Positions 53,228 through 62,139 of a stretch of 64,000 nucleotides of DNA are shown here, in pieces. Position numbers and translations under genes: made by a program. Each line of letters opens with the position of its first letter. Position 1 is the stretch's first letter. This DNA comes from a virus: the IMG/VR virus record IMGVR_UViG_3300022927_000015, positions 1 through 64,000 of that record; one strand, written 5' to 3'. Under the pieces are notes generated by a model. The model saw only the letters and a program-made list of their open reading frames with translations, was not told the DNA's origin and ran no database searches.

Positions 53228-56200
53228 TTAAAGAGGGTTGTCTTCAGCCCATAGCTTCCAAACTAAACTCCAAGGCTCAGTACTAGCAATATCTCCAGTA
53301 CCAGCCCACCCAATAACAAGCCTATCATTAACAGCGCTAGTGATTGTGCCTGGTGTAAATGTTAAAGTATCACACTTATACCAAAGGGCATCATTTTGGT
53401 TTGTCCAGTTTCCGGTATTATCTGTCGATCCTATTTGGCTTAATTGGAAATCATTACCACTACTAAACTGACCACATGTCCACTTAAATAAACCTACATA
53501 AAGATTAGGTGGATTTGTAGTACCAACATGAGTACCTGTTATTCTTAACTTATAAACAGTACCATCTGCACCAATATCGTTAATTATTGGTATCATATGA
53601 GTTCCGTACGATCTACTTAATACTGGCGGAACCCCTGATAGAGAAGGAATTGCATTAGTCCAATCGTATGCACTCCAACCTTCCGCAGCACCACCACCTG
53701 ATTGGAAACTTATACCACCTGTATACGGAGTTACTCCACTTTTAAAATAAATAGCCCCTTCTGCGATTGGGTTTTCATCTCCATAGGTTGAACCGCCAGA
53801 TCCTGCAGGACCAGTGGCTCCAATAGGTCCTTGTGGCCCTTGCGGTCCGGTTACACCTGTACCAATTGGCCCTTGTGGCCCTTGAACACCTTGTATACCT
53901 TGTGGTCCTTGTGGACCTTGAACACCAGTGGCTCCAGTAGGTCCAGTTGCACCGCTCTTAGCTACACAGTAAATAGTTTCAGTGGAAGTAGTAAATGTTT
54001 GGTTAGGTCCGGCTGCATGAGAGACTGTTAAAATAATTGCACCTGGCGAACCTCCAATTGGAGTAATCGCAGTAACATCATATGTATCAGGATTACTTGT
54101 TCCTTGGGTAAGAGATACAATATCTCCAGGTAAAGGAAGTTCATTAGTTGATCCTGCTGAATTACTTATAAAGATTTGAGTTACGCCTGATGCCGTAGAA
54201 CTATTGACCGCAAATGTACCAGCAACAGATCCACCAACCCTAAAGACTGATGATGGAATTACTTCACAACCTGCACTAACTATTTGAGCACCAGCTGCTC
54301 CAGTTGGTCCTTGTGGTCCTTGCGGTCCAGTTTCACCTTGTGGTCCCTGTGGTCCAGTTTCACCCTGTGGTCCTTGTGGTCCAGTTTCACCCTGTGGTCC
54401 TTGTGGTCCAGTTTCACCTTGTGGTCCTTGTGGTCCTTGTTCTCCCTGCGGTCCTTGAATTCCTCTTGGACCTTGCGGCCCAGCTTCACCTTGTGGTCCT
54501 TGTGGCCCTTGAATACCAGTAGCTCCTATTGAACCTTGTGGTCCTTGTGGCCCTTGAACACCAGTAGCTCCAGTTTCACCACCCGGTCCTTGAACACCAG
54601 TTGCTCCTATTGAACCTTGTGGTCCTTGAGGTCCTTGAGGTCCTTGAATACCGGTGGCACCAGTTTCACCTATACCGGTAGCACCTATTGATCCTTGAGG
54701 TCCTTGAACACCTGTTGCCCCTATAGGTCCTTGAACACCAGTAGCACCTGCACCAGTAGCTCCAACTGGTCCTTGAACACCAGTAGCACCAGTTAATCCA
54801 TTACCTACAACTTTAGTTAGGTTAAAATTAATATTATGACTCGTTAATGCAGGAGTTCCACTATCAACTTTAAATCTTAAATCAATAACATCACCTGCAG
54901 TTAAGTCCACTAAATCAGTAGTTGAAAATGAACCTATACTATTATTAGACATTGAACGACTAGAAACAGTTGATGAAATTGGATTACCGTTTTTATGTAC
55001 GGCAACCGTTAGCTTGGCATTTGCATTAAGAGAAACTGTATAAGCAGCAGATATTTGATATACTCCACCTTCTCCTGCTGAAATAACCAGTGTATCACCT
55101 TGCGGTGGTCCACTAGATGCTACATAAGACATTTGATTTAGTTCACCCTGTATTGCTTCATCCCAGCCTACATAAGAAGTACTTAAGTTAAGAGTATTAG
55201 CGCCCTCAGGATCTACTTGGTACATTTCACCATAAGCAATTGATCCGCTTATTACACCAGCAGGCCCAGTAGCACCAGTAGGTCCTTGAGGACCTTGAAT
55301 ACCAGTAGCCCCATCTGCACCAGTAGCACCAATTGAACCAATCCCGGTTGCCCCTATAGGACCCTGTTCACCCTGTGGTCCTTGAACACCTTGAATACCT
55401 TGTGGTCCTTGTGGTCCTTGCGGTCCAGTTGCTCCAATTTCACCAACACCAGTAGCACCGGTTAGACCTTGTGGTCCTTGGATACCAGTGGCACCAATTC
55501 CTCCAGCACCAGTGGCACCAATTGGTCCTTGCGGTCCTTGCGGTCCAGTTGCTCCAATTCCACCAGCACCAGTGGCCCCAGTTAAACCCGTAGCACCAGT
55601 AGCTCCAGTTTCTCCCTTATCACCAGTTACAACAAATGAAACAATTACTTCTTCATCCATAGTAAACGGTGAAGATGCTGTAGATGCAATTGGAACTACG
55701 TCTATTTCCCACCATCCGGTATTATCAGTAAGATCACTTATTTGAAATAATATAAATTCTGTTGCATCAGCAGAAGAGCTAATTCTAACATGCCCTTTTG
55801 GTATTGATGTTGATGCATCTATTGTTTGTAAGAATGTTGAAATATCTCCACCACCAGTATATGCCGTATCGTTGATAGACATTATAGTAGAGGTATTTTG
55901 TGTTGCATTATTTAATGACACATACCCAAACCCAGGATCTGCTACAGATGTAACAGTATTAAAGTCATATGTAAATGAAGCTCCGCCAAAAGTACCATCT
56001 GCACCAGTAGCACCAGTAAGACCAGTAGCACCTGGAGGCCCATCAACACCTGGAGGCCCTTGCGGACCATTACCACCTATTTCTCCCTGTGGTCCCTGTG
56101 GTCCCTGTGGTCCATCAACACCAGTAGCTCCAGTTTCACCTATGCCAGTAGCACCAATAGGTCCTTGGGGTCCTTGAACACCAGTGGCTCCAGTTGGACC

Positions 56201-57097
56201 TTGGACACCAGTAGCCCCAAACCCGGTAGCTCCAACTGGCCCAGTAGCACCAGCTGGTCCTTGTGGCCCAGTGGCACCAGTATCTCCAGTTAACCCAGCT
56301 GCAGCAGGTGATATGTTTATCCAATTACTTCCATTCCATTGTAAGATATCGGAATTTGATGGTGAAGGTGCATTAACATTAGAAAGCATACTTATAGTAG
56401 GAGATCCACTGTTAAGGTTAGCTAAATCTACTTCACTTTCATCAAAATTATAAACTACATTATTATTAACCCCATCTAAATTAGCGGTTAGCGGAGTTCC
56501 TGTTGTATTAGTAGCAGTTAATCCTCTAAAAGTTAGTGTAGTGCCGGACATACCAGCAAAAAGATTATTACCACCAACCCCAATATTAGTACCTTGGTTA
56601 ACTTCACCGCTTGCACCTGTGTTTATAAGCTTTATAGAGTTTGTCGTGGTATCATATTGTAAACTCATACCAGGACCTGCAATTAATCTAAATGTGTCAT
56701 TAGGTGTTGTTGAAAAAAGAGTCCCATCATCGGTTGTTTGAAAAGACCCTGTTGCTCCAGTATAGTTAAGTACAACTTTACCAAACCCTGGGCTAGCTCC
56801 TACTGTAATATCTCCGGATCCAATACCTCCAATGATATCCCATTCATTTTGATCAAATACACCTCTCGTGGTTCTCTTATTAGCTCTCCACCAAACTAAA
56901 GCTTCTGATGATACACTTGTACCGCCAGTAGGTTCAATGACCTCTACTGGGTGATATACAATATGACCTTCTTCATAAGTTCTATCGTCAACCCACGGGT
57001 TTGCTACTGCTTTAAAATTATCATCCACTTCTCCGTTAAAAAGTTCTCTTTTAACTTCTGTTCTATAGATGATATATTCTTTTAAATTGAATGCCAT
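53228..57097 (-). CDS. Giant collagen-like tail fibre, 1289 aa
   Basis: The N-terminal 260 residues form a base ([20 protein letters not shown], then [16 protein letters not shown]) and a beta region. Four collagen-like Gly-X-Y stretches follow, encoded at about 55995-56304, 55255-55625, 54290-54800 and 53800-53965. They are separated by three compact beta domains of about 110-170 residues (such as [20 protein letters not shown], which resembles a TNF/C1q-like jelly roll). A C-terminal domain of about 190 residues ([20 protein letters not shown] and so on) probably forms the tip. The stalk plus globule layout implies a long trimeric fibre. It is unusually long for a collagen-like phage protein. 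Confidence 0.8.
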   Translation of the reverse strand: MAFNLKEYIIYRTEVKRELFNGEVDDNFKAVANPWVDDRTYEEGHIVYHPVEVIEPTGGTSVSSEALVWWRANKRTTRGVFDQNEWDIIGGIGSGDITVGASPGFGKVVLNYTGATGSFQTTDDGTLFSTTPNDTFRLIAGPGMSLQYDTTTNSIKLINTGASGEVNQGTNIGVGGNNLFAGMSGTTLTFRGLTATNTTGTPLTANLDGVNNNVVYNFDESEVDLANLNSGSPTISMLSNVNAPSPSNSDILQWNGSNWINISPAAAGLTGDTGATGPQGPAGATGPVGATGFGATGVQGPTGATGVQGPQGPIGATGIGETGATGVDGPQGPQGPQGEIGGNGPQGPPGVDGPPGATGLTGATGADGTFGGASFTYDFNTVTSVADPGFGYVSLNNATQNTSTIMSINDTAYTGGGDISTFLQTIDASTSIPKGHVRISSSADATEFILFQISDLTDNTGWWEIDVVPIASTASSPFTMDEEVIVSFVVTGDKGETGATGATGLTGATGAGGIGATGPQGPQGPIGATGAGGIGATGIQGPQGLTGATGVGEIGATGPQGPQGPQGIQGVQGPQGEQGPIGATGIGSIGATGADGATGIQGPQGPTGATGPAGVISGSIAYGEMYQVDPEGANTLNLSTSYVGWDEAIQGELNQMSYVASSGPPQGDTLVISAGEGGVYQISAAYTVSLNANAKLTVAVHKNGNPISSTVSSRSMSNNSIGSFSTTDLVDLTAGDVIDLRFKVDSGTPALTSHNINFNLTKVVGNGLTGATGVQGPVGATGAGATGVQGPIGATGVQGPQGSIGATGIGETGATGIQGPQGPQGPQGSIGATGVQGPGGETGATGVQGPQGPQGSIGATGIQGPQGPQGEAGPQGPRGIQGPQGEQGPQGPQGETGPQGPQGETGPQGPQGETGPQGPQGETGPQGPQGPTGAAGAQIVSAGCEVIPSSVFRVGGSVAGTFAVNSSTASGVTQIFISNSAGSTNELPLPGDIVSLTQGTSNPDTYDVTAITPIGGSPGAIILTVSHAAGPNQTFTTSTETIYCVAKSGATGPTGATGVQGPQGPQGIQGVQGPQGPIGTGVTGPQGPQGPIGATGPAGSGGSTYGDENPIAEGAIYFKSGVTPYTGGISFQSGGGAAEGWSAYDWTNAIPSLSGVPPVLSRSYGTHMIPIINDIGADGTVYKLRITGTHVGTTNPPNLYVGLFKWTCGQFSSGNDFQLSQIGSTDNTGNWTNQNDALWYKCDTLTFTPGTITSAVNDRLVIGWAGTGDIASTEPWSLVWKLWAEDNPL
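54290..54800 (-). repeat. Collagen-like coding repeats, including 27-bp GPQGPQGET units
   Basis: From about 54305 to 54440 the 27-bp unit encoding GPQGPQGET recurs nearly unchanged. Further to 54800 the triplets become more varied ([15 protein letters not shown]). The 27-bp unit is the same as in the fibre gene at 1-380. Confidence 0.85.
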
Positions 57098-57117
57098 TTA
57101 CTTTAGTCTTTTTTTAT

Positions 57118-57627
57118 TTATTCTGGCGGTTCATTAATAATGTTAGCATCATCATAAGGAAATTCTGCTACATTATTATTAGAAGTTAACGCTAATCTTA
57201 GTTGGTTGAGATACCATGTACCTTCCGACCAACCAGGCTCGGCATAACACGGTGAATAAATCCCAGTTTTATATATCCTATAAATTTCATTATAGTACTT
57301 CCTATAGTCCTGTACTGCTTTATCAATGAAAGCTTTTTGTCTCTTAGTTAAAACTGCTCTTTGTGTATTTCTCTGTAAATCAAAGTCTGAACCTGTAGTA
57401 AGTCTAAAGTCACCTGTTAAATCAGAGGCTCTGTATTCTGTAATAAAGTCATACAAATCACTAGCGGCTAAAAATAACTCAATTGAAACTATGTCACCAA
57501 CAAAACAGTTATCAAAAGGAATGTAATGCTCCTGGTAAAAAGCATTCAATTCCTCTACACTGTTAAAGTCAGTGAATTCTGTTTTTTGACTAGCCTCATC
57601 ATAAAAGCCTAGTCTAGTCTTTGACAT
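57118..57627 (-). CDS. Unknown protein upstream of the collagen-like fibre, 169 aa
   Basis: The protein starts at the ATG at 57625-57627 (MSKTRLGFYDEASQKTEF), preceded by AGGAT; a longer frame would need a TTG at 57697-57699. It contains FVGDIVSIELFLAASDLYDF, a helical KRQKAFIDKAVQDYRKYYNE and a Trp/Tyr-rich C-terminus (GWSEGTWYLNQLRLALTSNN). It is translated just before the 1289-aa fibre, so a fibre-adaptor or folding role is possible. No family is recognised. The leader is about 90 nt and contains an eight-codon open frame. Confidence 0.5.
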   Translation of the reverse strand: MSKTRLGFYDEASQKTEFTDFNSVEELNAFYQEHYIPFDNCFVGDIVSIELFLAASDLYDFITEYRASDLTGDFRLTTGSDFDLQRNTQRAVLTKRQKAFIDKAVQDYRKYYNEIYRIYKTGIYSPCYAEPGWSEGTWYLNQLRLALTSNNNVAEFPYDDANIINEPPE

Positions 57628-57717
57628 ATTGATCCTATTCTTCTTTAAGTAAACAAAAAAGTCTAGGGTTAATTTAAAAGTTAATGCTTCAACGACCAAG
57701 AGGACATACTATTTTTT

Positions 57718-57726
57718 GTATATATT
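57718..57726 (-). promoter_or_regulatory. Late-type promoter motif (AATATATAC), second copy of the 24-bp block
   Basis: The minus strand reads GCTGAATATATACAAAAAA. The identical block at 51176-51199 precedes the 598-aa tail gene. It overlaps the stop of the dCMP-deaminase-like gene and lies about 90 bp from the ATG at 57627. Confidence 0.55.
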
Positions 57727-58199
57727 CAGCCCTTTATAGAATGGTAGTCGTTTATAAGTTTAGAAATATTTCCGTGTGTGATGTTGCATCTATCAAAGAT
57801 TACTAAATGATCCATGTCTCGGTAATCATCAATCCAATATACATGTTTAAATCCAGCATTTACTAGGATCTTTGTACACATCTTACATGGGGAGAGGGTA
57901 AGCAGAATGATATAGTTTTCAGGATCATATTCCTTAAACTTAGCAATCATATTTACCTCAGCATGGATAAACCCACTTTCACCAGGTGTGAGAGACTCTT
58001 CTTCTGTTCCTGTTACATCATTAATGCCAGCTCCGCTATAAGATCCATTATAACCAAAGCTAGCAATTTTACTAAAGTCTTTTCTTAATGCCATACACCC
58101 AACCTTTGTTGTGGATGAATTAGATAAATTCCTAATACTCTTAAGAATATCAGTAAATGCTTCTATCTTTATTTGAAGTCGTCGAATTTTGGTATCCAT
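57726..58199 (-). CDS. dCMP/cytidine deaminase-like enzyme, 157 aa
   Basis: The zinc-dependent deaminase motifs are complete: HAE at 79-81 (GFIHAEVNMIAKF, His zinc ligand and catalytic Glu) and PCKMC at 104-108 (two Cys zinc ligands). The length and the segment KVGCMALRKDFSKIASFGYN fit dCMP deaminases, which make dUMP for dTTP synthesis; T4 Cd is the known phage example. In an AT-rich phage such an enzyme would shift pools toward dTTP. It overlaps the HAD gene by 31 bp. Substrate specificity cannot be read for certain. Confidence 0.82.
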   Translation of the reverse strand: MDTKIRRLQIKIEAFTDILKSIRNLSNSSTTKVGCMALRKDFSKIASFGYNGSYSGAGINDVTGTEEESLTPGESGFIHAEVNMIAKFKEYDPENYIILLTLSPCKMCTKILVNAGFKHVYWIDDYRDMDHLVIFDRCNITHGNISKLINDYHSIKG

Positions 58200-58756
58200 T
58201 TCTGCTTAATTAGAGTGGCGTCCATTTTAATGTCTTTATTCTCTCTTGCCAACCTTTTTGCAATATTGACATTTTCCTTATCATCATCAAAGAAGGTAAA
58301 GTTTCTAAAGCCCATTTGGACAAATTTCATAAAGGCTTCTTTTTTCTTTTGGGCAGTAGATCCAGTAAAACCTAGATTAGGATCATTAATAGCAAATATG
58401 TAATCTGGGTTAATGTTAATTCCATGATGAGATAAGAAATCATAGATGAGGTCAGCACTATCCCTTGCTGTGATAATACCTACTGGCTTACCTTTTGCTA
58501 TTGTTCTTTTTAAAATATTGAACACCCATTCAATAATCATACCACCTTTAAGTATATTAGGATTTTGAAAATCAGAAAAATCCATCTTATCATTAGGCCT
58601 CTGCTGAAATGTATTGAATTCTTGTGGTGTAAGCTCTGTAGAAAAACCGGTTTTAGGATTATGAACTTTAATCTTGCTCTTAGTTACAACAAGAGTATCA
58701 TCAACATCAAATATAGTGATGTCTTTATTGTTCATATATCCTTCATATAGTTTCAT
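58169..58756 (-). CDS. HAD-family phosphatase, 195 aa
   Basis: HAD motif I is IFDVDDTLV (Asp17, Asp19), motif II-like is GIITARDS and the C-terminal acidic motif is FFDDDKENV. A Lys-rich stretch (AQKKKEAFMKF) lies before it, at the position of motif III. The fold and size resemble the 3'-phosphatase half of T4 polynucleotide kinase and similar phage HAD phosphatases, but the kinase half is absent. It lies directly downstream of the DNA ligase, so a DNA or RNA end-healing role is plausible. Substrate remains inference. Confidence 0.7.
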   Translation of the reverse strand: MKLYEGYMNNKDITIFDVDDTLVVTKSKIKVHNPKTGFSTELTPQEFNTFQQRPNDKMDFSDFQNPNILKGGMIIEWVFNILKRTIAKGKPVGIITARDSADLIYDFLSHHGININPDYIFAINDPNLGFTGSTAQKKKEAFMKFVQMGFRNFTFFDDDKENVNIAKRLARENKDIKMDATLIKQKWIPKFDDFK

Positions 58757-58784
58757 ACAATATATTTATTAGTGCGTAAGTGTT

Positions 58785-58832
58785 CTCCCACCAGAGGTGA
58801 GATATGGTATAGACCGGTTAACAGTCTCTACC
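58785..58832 (-). other. Two hairpins in the gap after the ligase stop
   Basis: On the minus strand a 9-bp stem with one mismatch (GGTAGAGAC / GTCTATACC at 58806-58832) spans the ligase stop codon. A second, short element TCACCTCTGGTGGGAG lies at about 58787-58802. No T run follows, so this is not a clear terminator. Confidence 0.35.
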
Positions 58833-60140
58833 ATTCTCGTATATGTGTTTCACTACCGGGAAGCGGAGCGAATAACCACCCATCTGATTTTGCGATTCCT
58901 CAAAGTATTGAACAGTTACAGTCTTACCGATGAGTTCATCATGGCGAGTAAGATAGTATTCTCGTTGTTCTTTAGAGAACCCAGATCCTACTGATACCCG
59001 GTACCCTTTATGTTCAATAATGATATTACTTAGACCTTCCTTTTCAATCTGTTGACCGTTTTCAGTCCATCTCATGGTGCCGTTAGCACATTCCAATACC
59101 GTGTATTCAGCATCATGGAATTTCTTAACCTTCAGTAGGTTGTGGCTTCTCTTACCTTCATAACCGATATCCTTACGAACCATGATACCTTCAAACCCAG
59201 CCTCTTCGGCTTCTTTGACCATTTCGGTAAACTGTTCTTCGGTAGTCAATTGAACCTGTGGTAAGAATTCCAACATATCAGAGTTAATATTTTCTGGTAG
59301 GCGGTCATATCCGTTGCGGAGTCTTTCAGTAAGAGGTGTGGTACCAACCTTATCATCAAATTCATCTAAGGTTAAGTAATCAAATACAAAGAACTTAGGA
59401 TTTTCAATTTGATGATTCTTCTTTCGGATCTGTTTCATAATTCCTTGGAAGTCTTCATTACCATCTTTATCCACCATACAGATTTCTCCATCTAGGATAA
59501 AGTCTCCACCTATCTTAGAAATTTCATCGGCAAGTTTACCTAGAGTTTCAAATTCTTTTCCGTTCCTTGAGAAGAATGTAACTGTGTTCATTTCCTTACG
59601 GCAGATACAACGGACACCATCCAATTTTCTAGAACCGTACCATTCTCCACTTTGAAAATCCACTCTGTTTGGGTTGTAGGCATTTGCCAAAGCCACCTTA
59701 AAGGTAGGAATAAGTTCTGGGTGGATTGCCTTATTGATAGAGGTAGTGCCACAGCCCATATTCAGATCCCGGTTAAGAATTGAATAAATAACGGTCTCCC
59801 ATTCTGGCCATTCTTGAATGAAGCGGTTTACATTAGCAATTGCAGAGTGACCAGTACAGACCCGGTTTCTAAGATCGTCTAATAATGTGAAGATACTACC
59901 GTAAGTAAAGCGATGTCCTAGAAGATCCGAATTCTTTCTACAGTTCTTTGGGGTAACATTGTACTTATAGTAAGGATTGTAGGTATAGAAGAAAACCTTT
60001 TGAAGAAATTCTCTATCCTCATTCTCCTCAGAATTGTCAGCATATTTTTTGAGGGTTGCAATTTTATGATTCCCTGAAGAAGATGATTGCATTTCTTCTA
60101 GGAAGGATTGCAGATAATTGAGATTTGTGTATTCAGTCAT
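58818..60140 (-). CDS. gp30: ATP-dependent DNA ligase, T4 gp30-like, 440 aa
   Basis: The catalytic motif I RKLDGVR carries Lys172, the residue that is adenylated. Motif III-like FILDGEICMVD, motif IIIa FFVFDYLTLDEF, motif IV FEGIMVRKD and motif V LLKVKKFHD follow in order, with a C-terminal OB domain (TVTVQYFEE). An N-terminal helical domain of about 165 residues matches T4 gp30 and eukaryotic-type ligases. It seals Okazaki fragments and repair nicks. The length is slightly under gp30 (487). An inverted repeat lies just upstream. It is distinct from the two ligase-like proteins at 4798-9304. Confidence 0.92.
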   Translation of the reverse strand: MTEYTNLNYLQSFLEEMQSSSSGNHKIATLKKYADNSEENEDREFLQKVFFYTYNPYYKYNVTPKNCRKNSDLLGHRFTYGSIFTLLDDLRNRVCTGHSAIANVNRFIQEWPEWETVIYSILNRDLNMGCGTTSINKAIHPELIPTFKVALANAYNPNRVDFQSGEWYGSRKLDGVRCICRKEMNTVTFFSRNGKEFETLGKLADEISKIGGDFILDGEICMVDKDGNEDFQGIMKQIRKKNHQIENPKFFVFDYLTLDEFDDKVGTTPLTERLRNGYDRLPENINSDMLEFLPQVQLTTEEQFTEMVKEAEEAGFEGIMVRKDIGYEGKRSHNLLKVKKFHDAEYTVLECANGTMRWTENGQQIEKEGLSNIIIEHKGYRVSVGSGFSKEQREYYLTRHDELIGKTVTVQYFEESQNQMGGYSLRFPVVKHIYENGRDC

Positions 60141-60151
60141 ATTCCGTTTAA

Positions 60152-60179
60152 ATTTGTATATTATAAATATAATACAAAT
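60152..60179. promoter_or_regulatory. Inverted repeat upstream of the DNA ligase
   Basis: Perfect 8-bp arms ATTTGTAT and ATACAAAT flank a 12-bp A/T centre, 12 bp before the ligase ATG. It could be an operator or part of a promoter distinct from the late-type motif. The plus-strand centre includes TATAAATA, but that faces away from the ligase. Confidence 0.35.
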
Positions 60180-60223
60180 AATTGGGAATTGAAAATTTTT
60201 CTAGGACTTTTTTCAAAAAGTTA

Positions 60224-61099
60224 TTAACAATTTTCAACTAAGTCTTTTATTCCATCCTTATACAAAACATCAAGTAAATGCAAATCTTTTTTAGCTTGGT
60301 TAAAGTTATGTATGATCGCAGGCATACAGGAATCGTAATATTCTTTTGTCAATTTATTACTTGTTAAAATATCATAAATCTCATTAACGTTCTGAAAAAA
60401 TATCATACCAGAAGTATCGTAATGTTCCCACTGTGGGTGGTGTTCCGTTGACCATATAATAGGAATGGTACCAGTTAAAAAACTATCATTGCATTTTTCT
60501 GTTATAATAAATGAATCTTCGTTGTCTATTACCACTTCATACATATAATCTTTTAAGCCATCGATCTTTTCTTTAGGATTATTAAATTCTATTAAGTTAG
60601 ATCTATCGGCACTAACTAGGTTTCTTATTTCTTGTCTAAGAGTATGTCCAGTTAGACCAAAGTTCTTATGAGACCAAATAGCAGTAACTAACTTAGTTTT
60701 ATTGTAAATTTTTTGATCATTTTCACTAATCCATGTTTCACCGCTTAGTTTATAGTATTTATGTTTTTTGTAACTATCACTCCACCTAAACATTGCAGGA
60801 TAATGACTAAAGATAAGATCAAATATATCACCGTTATAATGTACCCATCTATAAAAATCTATCATTAACGGCTGCGGTTCAAGCATAACTAAAACATTAT
60901 GTTTATGCCCTAATGATTTAACATACTCTCCTAGTTTTTGTGGGGTATTAATTGGGTGAGAAGGTATTCCATAATCAATAAAGATACCTAAGTCTACTTT
61001 TTCATTAGTAAAATCAATATACTTGCTTTCATGCTTATATGACCATGCTCTTTCTATTACTGATGGCCAATATAAATTTGCTTTAATCTTTTTATCCAT
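60224..61099 (-). CDS. GT10 (fucosyltransferase)-like glycosyltransferase, 291 aa
   Basis: Residues 186-216 match the donor-binding motif of family GT10 alpha-1,3-fucosyltransferases: YEVVIDNEDSFIITEKCNDS followed by FLTGTIPIIW (family form: F-x-x-x-x-EN-S-x-x-x-D-Y-V-T-E-K-x-x-D-A-x-x-A-G-x-V-P-V). The N-terminal half is variable, as in that family. Such enzymes transfer a sugar from a nucleotide donor. Targets could be phage DNA, virion proteins or host glycans. It overlaps the downstream... preceding small UVR-type gene by 8 bp. No signal peptide or membrane segment is visible, so it is cytoplasmic. Confidence 0.65.
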   Translation of the reverse strand: MDKKIKANLYWPSVIERAWSYKHESKYIDFTNEKVDLGIFIDYGIPSHPINTPQKLGEYVKSLGHKHNVLVMLEPQPLMIDFYRWVHYNGDIFDLIFSHYPAMFRWSDSYKKHKYYKLSGETWISENDQKIYNKTKLVTAIWSHKNFGLTGHTLRQEIRNLVSADRSNLIEFNNPKEKIDGLKDYMYEVVIDNEDSFIITEKCNDSFLTGTIPIIWSTEHHPQWEHYDTSGMIFFQNVNEIYDILTSNKLTKEYYDSCMPAIIHNFNQAKKDLHLLDVLYKDGIKDLVENC

Positions 61100-61343
61100 T
61101 TTTCAGTTGATCTTGTATATCTTTTATCTTAGCACATCTTTCATAGTCTTCCTTTTCTTCAAAGTGTTTTAAGATTCTATCTAAACTATGGATCTTATGC
61201 TTAGCAGTTTTTTCATCGTAGTGCAATACTTGGTCAGGAAACATAGTGATTACATTGTAACATAAGATCATATAATGGTCCCAGTCTCCATGTTCAAGTT
61301 GAGCCAATAGGGCTTTTAGAAATTCATCATCATTAAATGCCAT
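61092..61343 (-). CDS. Small protein with UVR-like motif, 83 aa
   Basis: The C-terminal half (LDRILKHFEEKEDYERCAKI, then KDIQDQL) fits the UVR motif (L-x-x-x-M-x-x-A...-FE-x-AA-x-x-RD) that mediates UvrB/UvrC and McsA interactions. The N-terminal half is helical (DDEFLKALLAQLEHGDWDHY). It overlaps the DnaJ-like gene by 11 bp and the glycosyltransferase by 8 bp. A protein-interaction role is likely, but the partner is unknown. Confidence 0.5.
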   Translation of the reverse strand: MAFNDDEFLKALLAQLEHGDWDHYMILCYNVITMFPDQVLHYDEKTAKHKIHSLDRILKHFEEKEDYERCAKIKDIQDQLKNG

Positions 61344-62139
61344 CTTGTATATCTTTCATTCTTTTAACTAACTCCTCTTGTTCTTCTGTTAAGCTTTGTG
61401 GTATATCAACTAAAACATTAACAAAGAAGTCACCATATACGTTAGGATTATGATAACTAGGAAAACCTTTACTTTTAATTCTTAGCATTGTTCCATTCCT
61501 TACACACTTAGGTATAGTATAGCTTATGGTTTTGTCAAATACTTTAATCTCGTCTTTCGTTCCTAGTAAAGCATCATAAAGATTTACGTGCTTTATTGTA
61601 TGTAAGCCTTTTTGGTCCAGGTAAAAATTTGGATCATCTTGGATAAGAACAGTTAAGATAAGATCCCCGTTCTGCTCTTCTGTCATTCCTCTTTGGCCTA
61701 ATCCTTTAAGCCTCATCTTTTGACCTGGCTTAACACCACGACTAATATTAACACTTACTGTTTTTGTACCTAGTCTTATTTCTCTCCTAGTACCTAAATA
61801 AGCTTCTTCTAATGTAATATAGACTTGAGCATTTACATTACCCCCTTTACCATTAAAGCCATACCTCTGATTGAACATATCAGAAAACCCACCACCGTTT
61901 GCATTCCTAACAAACTCATCAAAGAATGCATCGTCAAAACTGCTAAAAGGGTTTGAATTAAATCTTGCTTTTTTCTTAGGGTCAGTTAATACATCATAAG
62001 CCTCAGCTATATCTTTAAACTTAGACTCGTCACCACCTCTATCAGGGTGATGCTCTTTTGCTAATTGCCTATATGCTTTTTTAATATCTGCATCAGATGC
62101 ATCTCTGCTAATTCCTAGTATTTGATAAGGATCTTTCAT
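61333..62139 (-). CDS. DnaJ/CbpA-like co-chaperone, 268 aa
   Basis: A J domain is at residues 1-60 (DPYQILGISRDASDADIKKA, HPD at 31-33, FKDIAEAYDVLTDPKKKARF). A short Gly/Phe region and the two beta-barrel client-binding domains follow (SRGVKPGQKMRLKGLGQRGM, GDLILTVLIQDDPNFY, GDFFVNVLVDIP). There is no CxxCxGxG zinc finger, so it is of the CbpA (type II) kind. It would stimulate host DnaK. I chose the ATG at 62137-62139, which overlaps the upstream stop as ATGA; a longer frame would need TTG at 62145. Phage DnaJ proteins are not common. Confidence 0.88.
   Translation of the reverse strand: MKDPYQILGISRDASDADIKKAYRQLAKEHHPDRGGDESKFKDIAEAYDVLTDPKKKARFNSNPFSSFDDAFFDEFVRNANGGGFSDMFNQRYGFNGKGGNVNAQVYITLEEAYLGTRREIRLGTKTVSVNISRGVKPGQKMRLKGLGQRGMTEEQNGDLILTVLIQDDPNFYLDQKGLHTIKHVNLYDALLGTKDEIKVFDKTISYTIPKCVRNGTMLRIKSKGFPSYHNPNVYGDFFVNVLVDIPQSLTEEQEELVKRMKDIQDGI

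Noticed and set aside
54290-54800. Regular short repeats considered as a CRISPR array
   Set aside because: The period is 27 bp with no unique spacers, and each unit is in frame with a Gly-X-Y protein.
54284-56324. Several overlapping open frames on both strands in the collagen-like regions
   Set aside because: They all follow from the low-complexity Gly-X-Y repeats of the 1289-aa fibre gene and have no independent start context.
57628-57699. TTG-started 24-codon extension of the gene at 57118-57627
   Set aside because: An ATG with AGGAT upstream fits better, and the extension is hydrophobic and unlike a conserved domain.
60158-60168. Plus-strand TATAAATA, identical to the T4 late promoter core
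   Set aside because: It faces away from the ligase and into its upstream neighbour on the wrong strand, so it is probably part of the A/T-rich inverted repeat.
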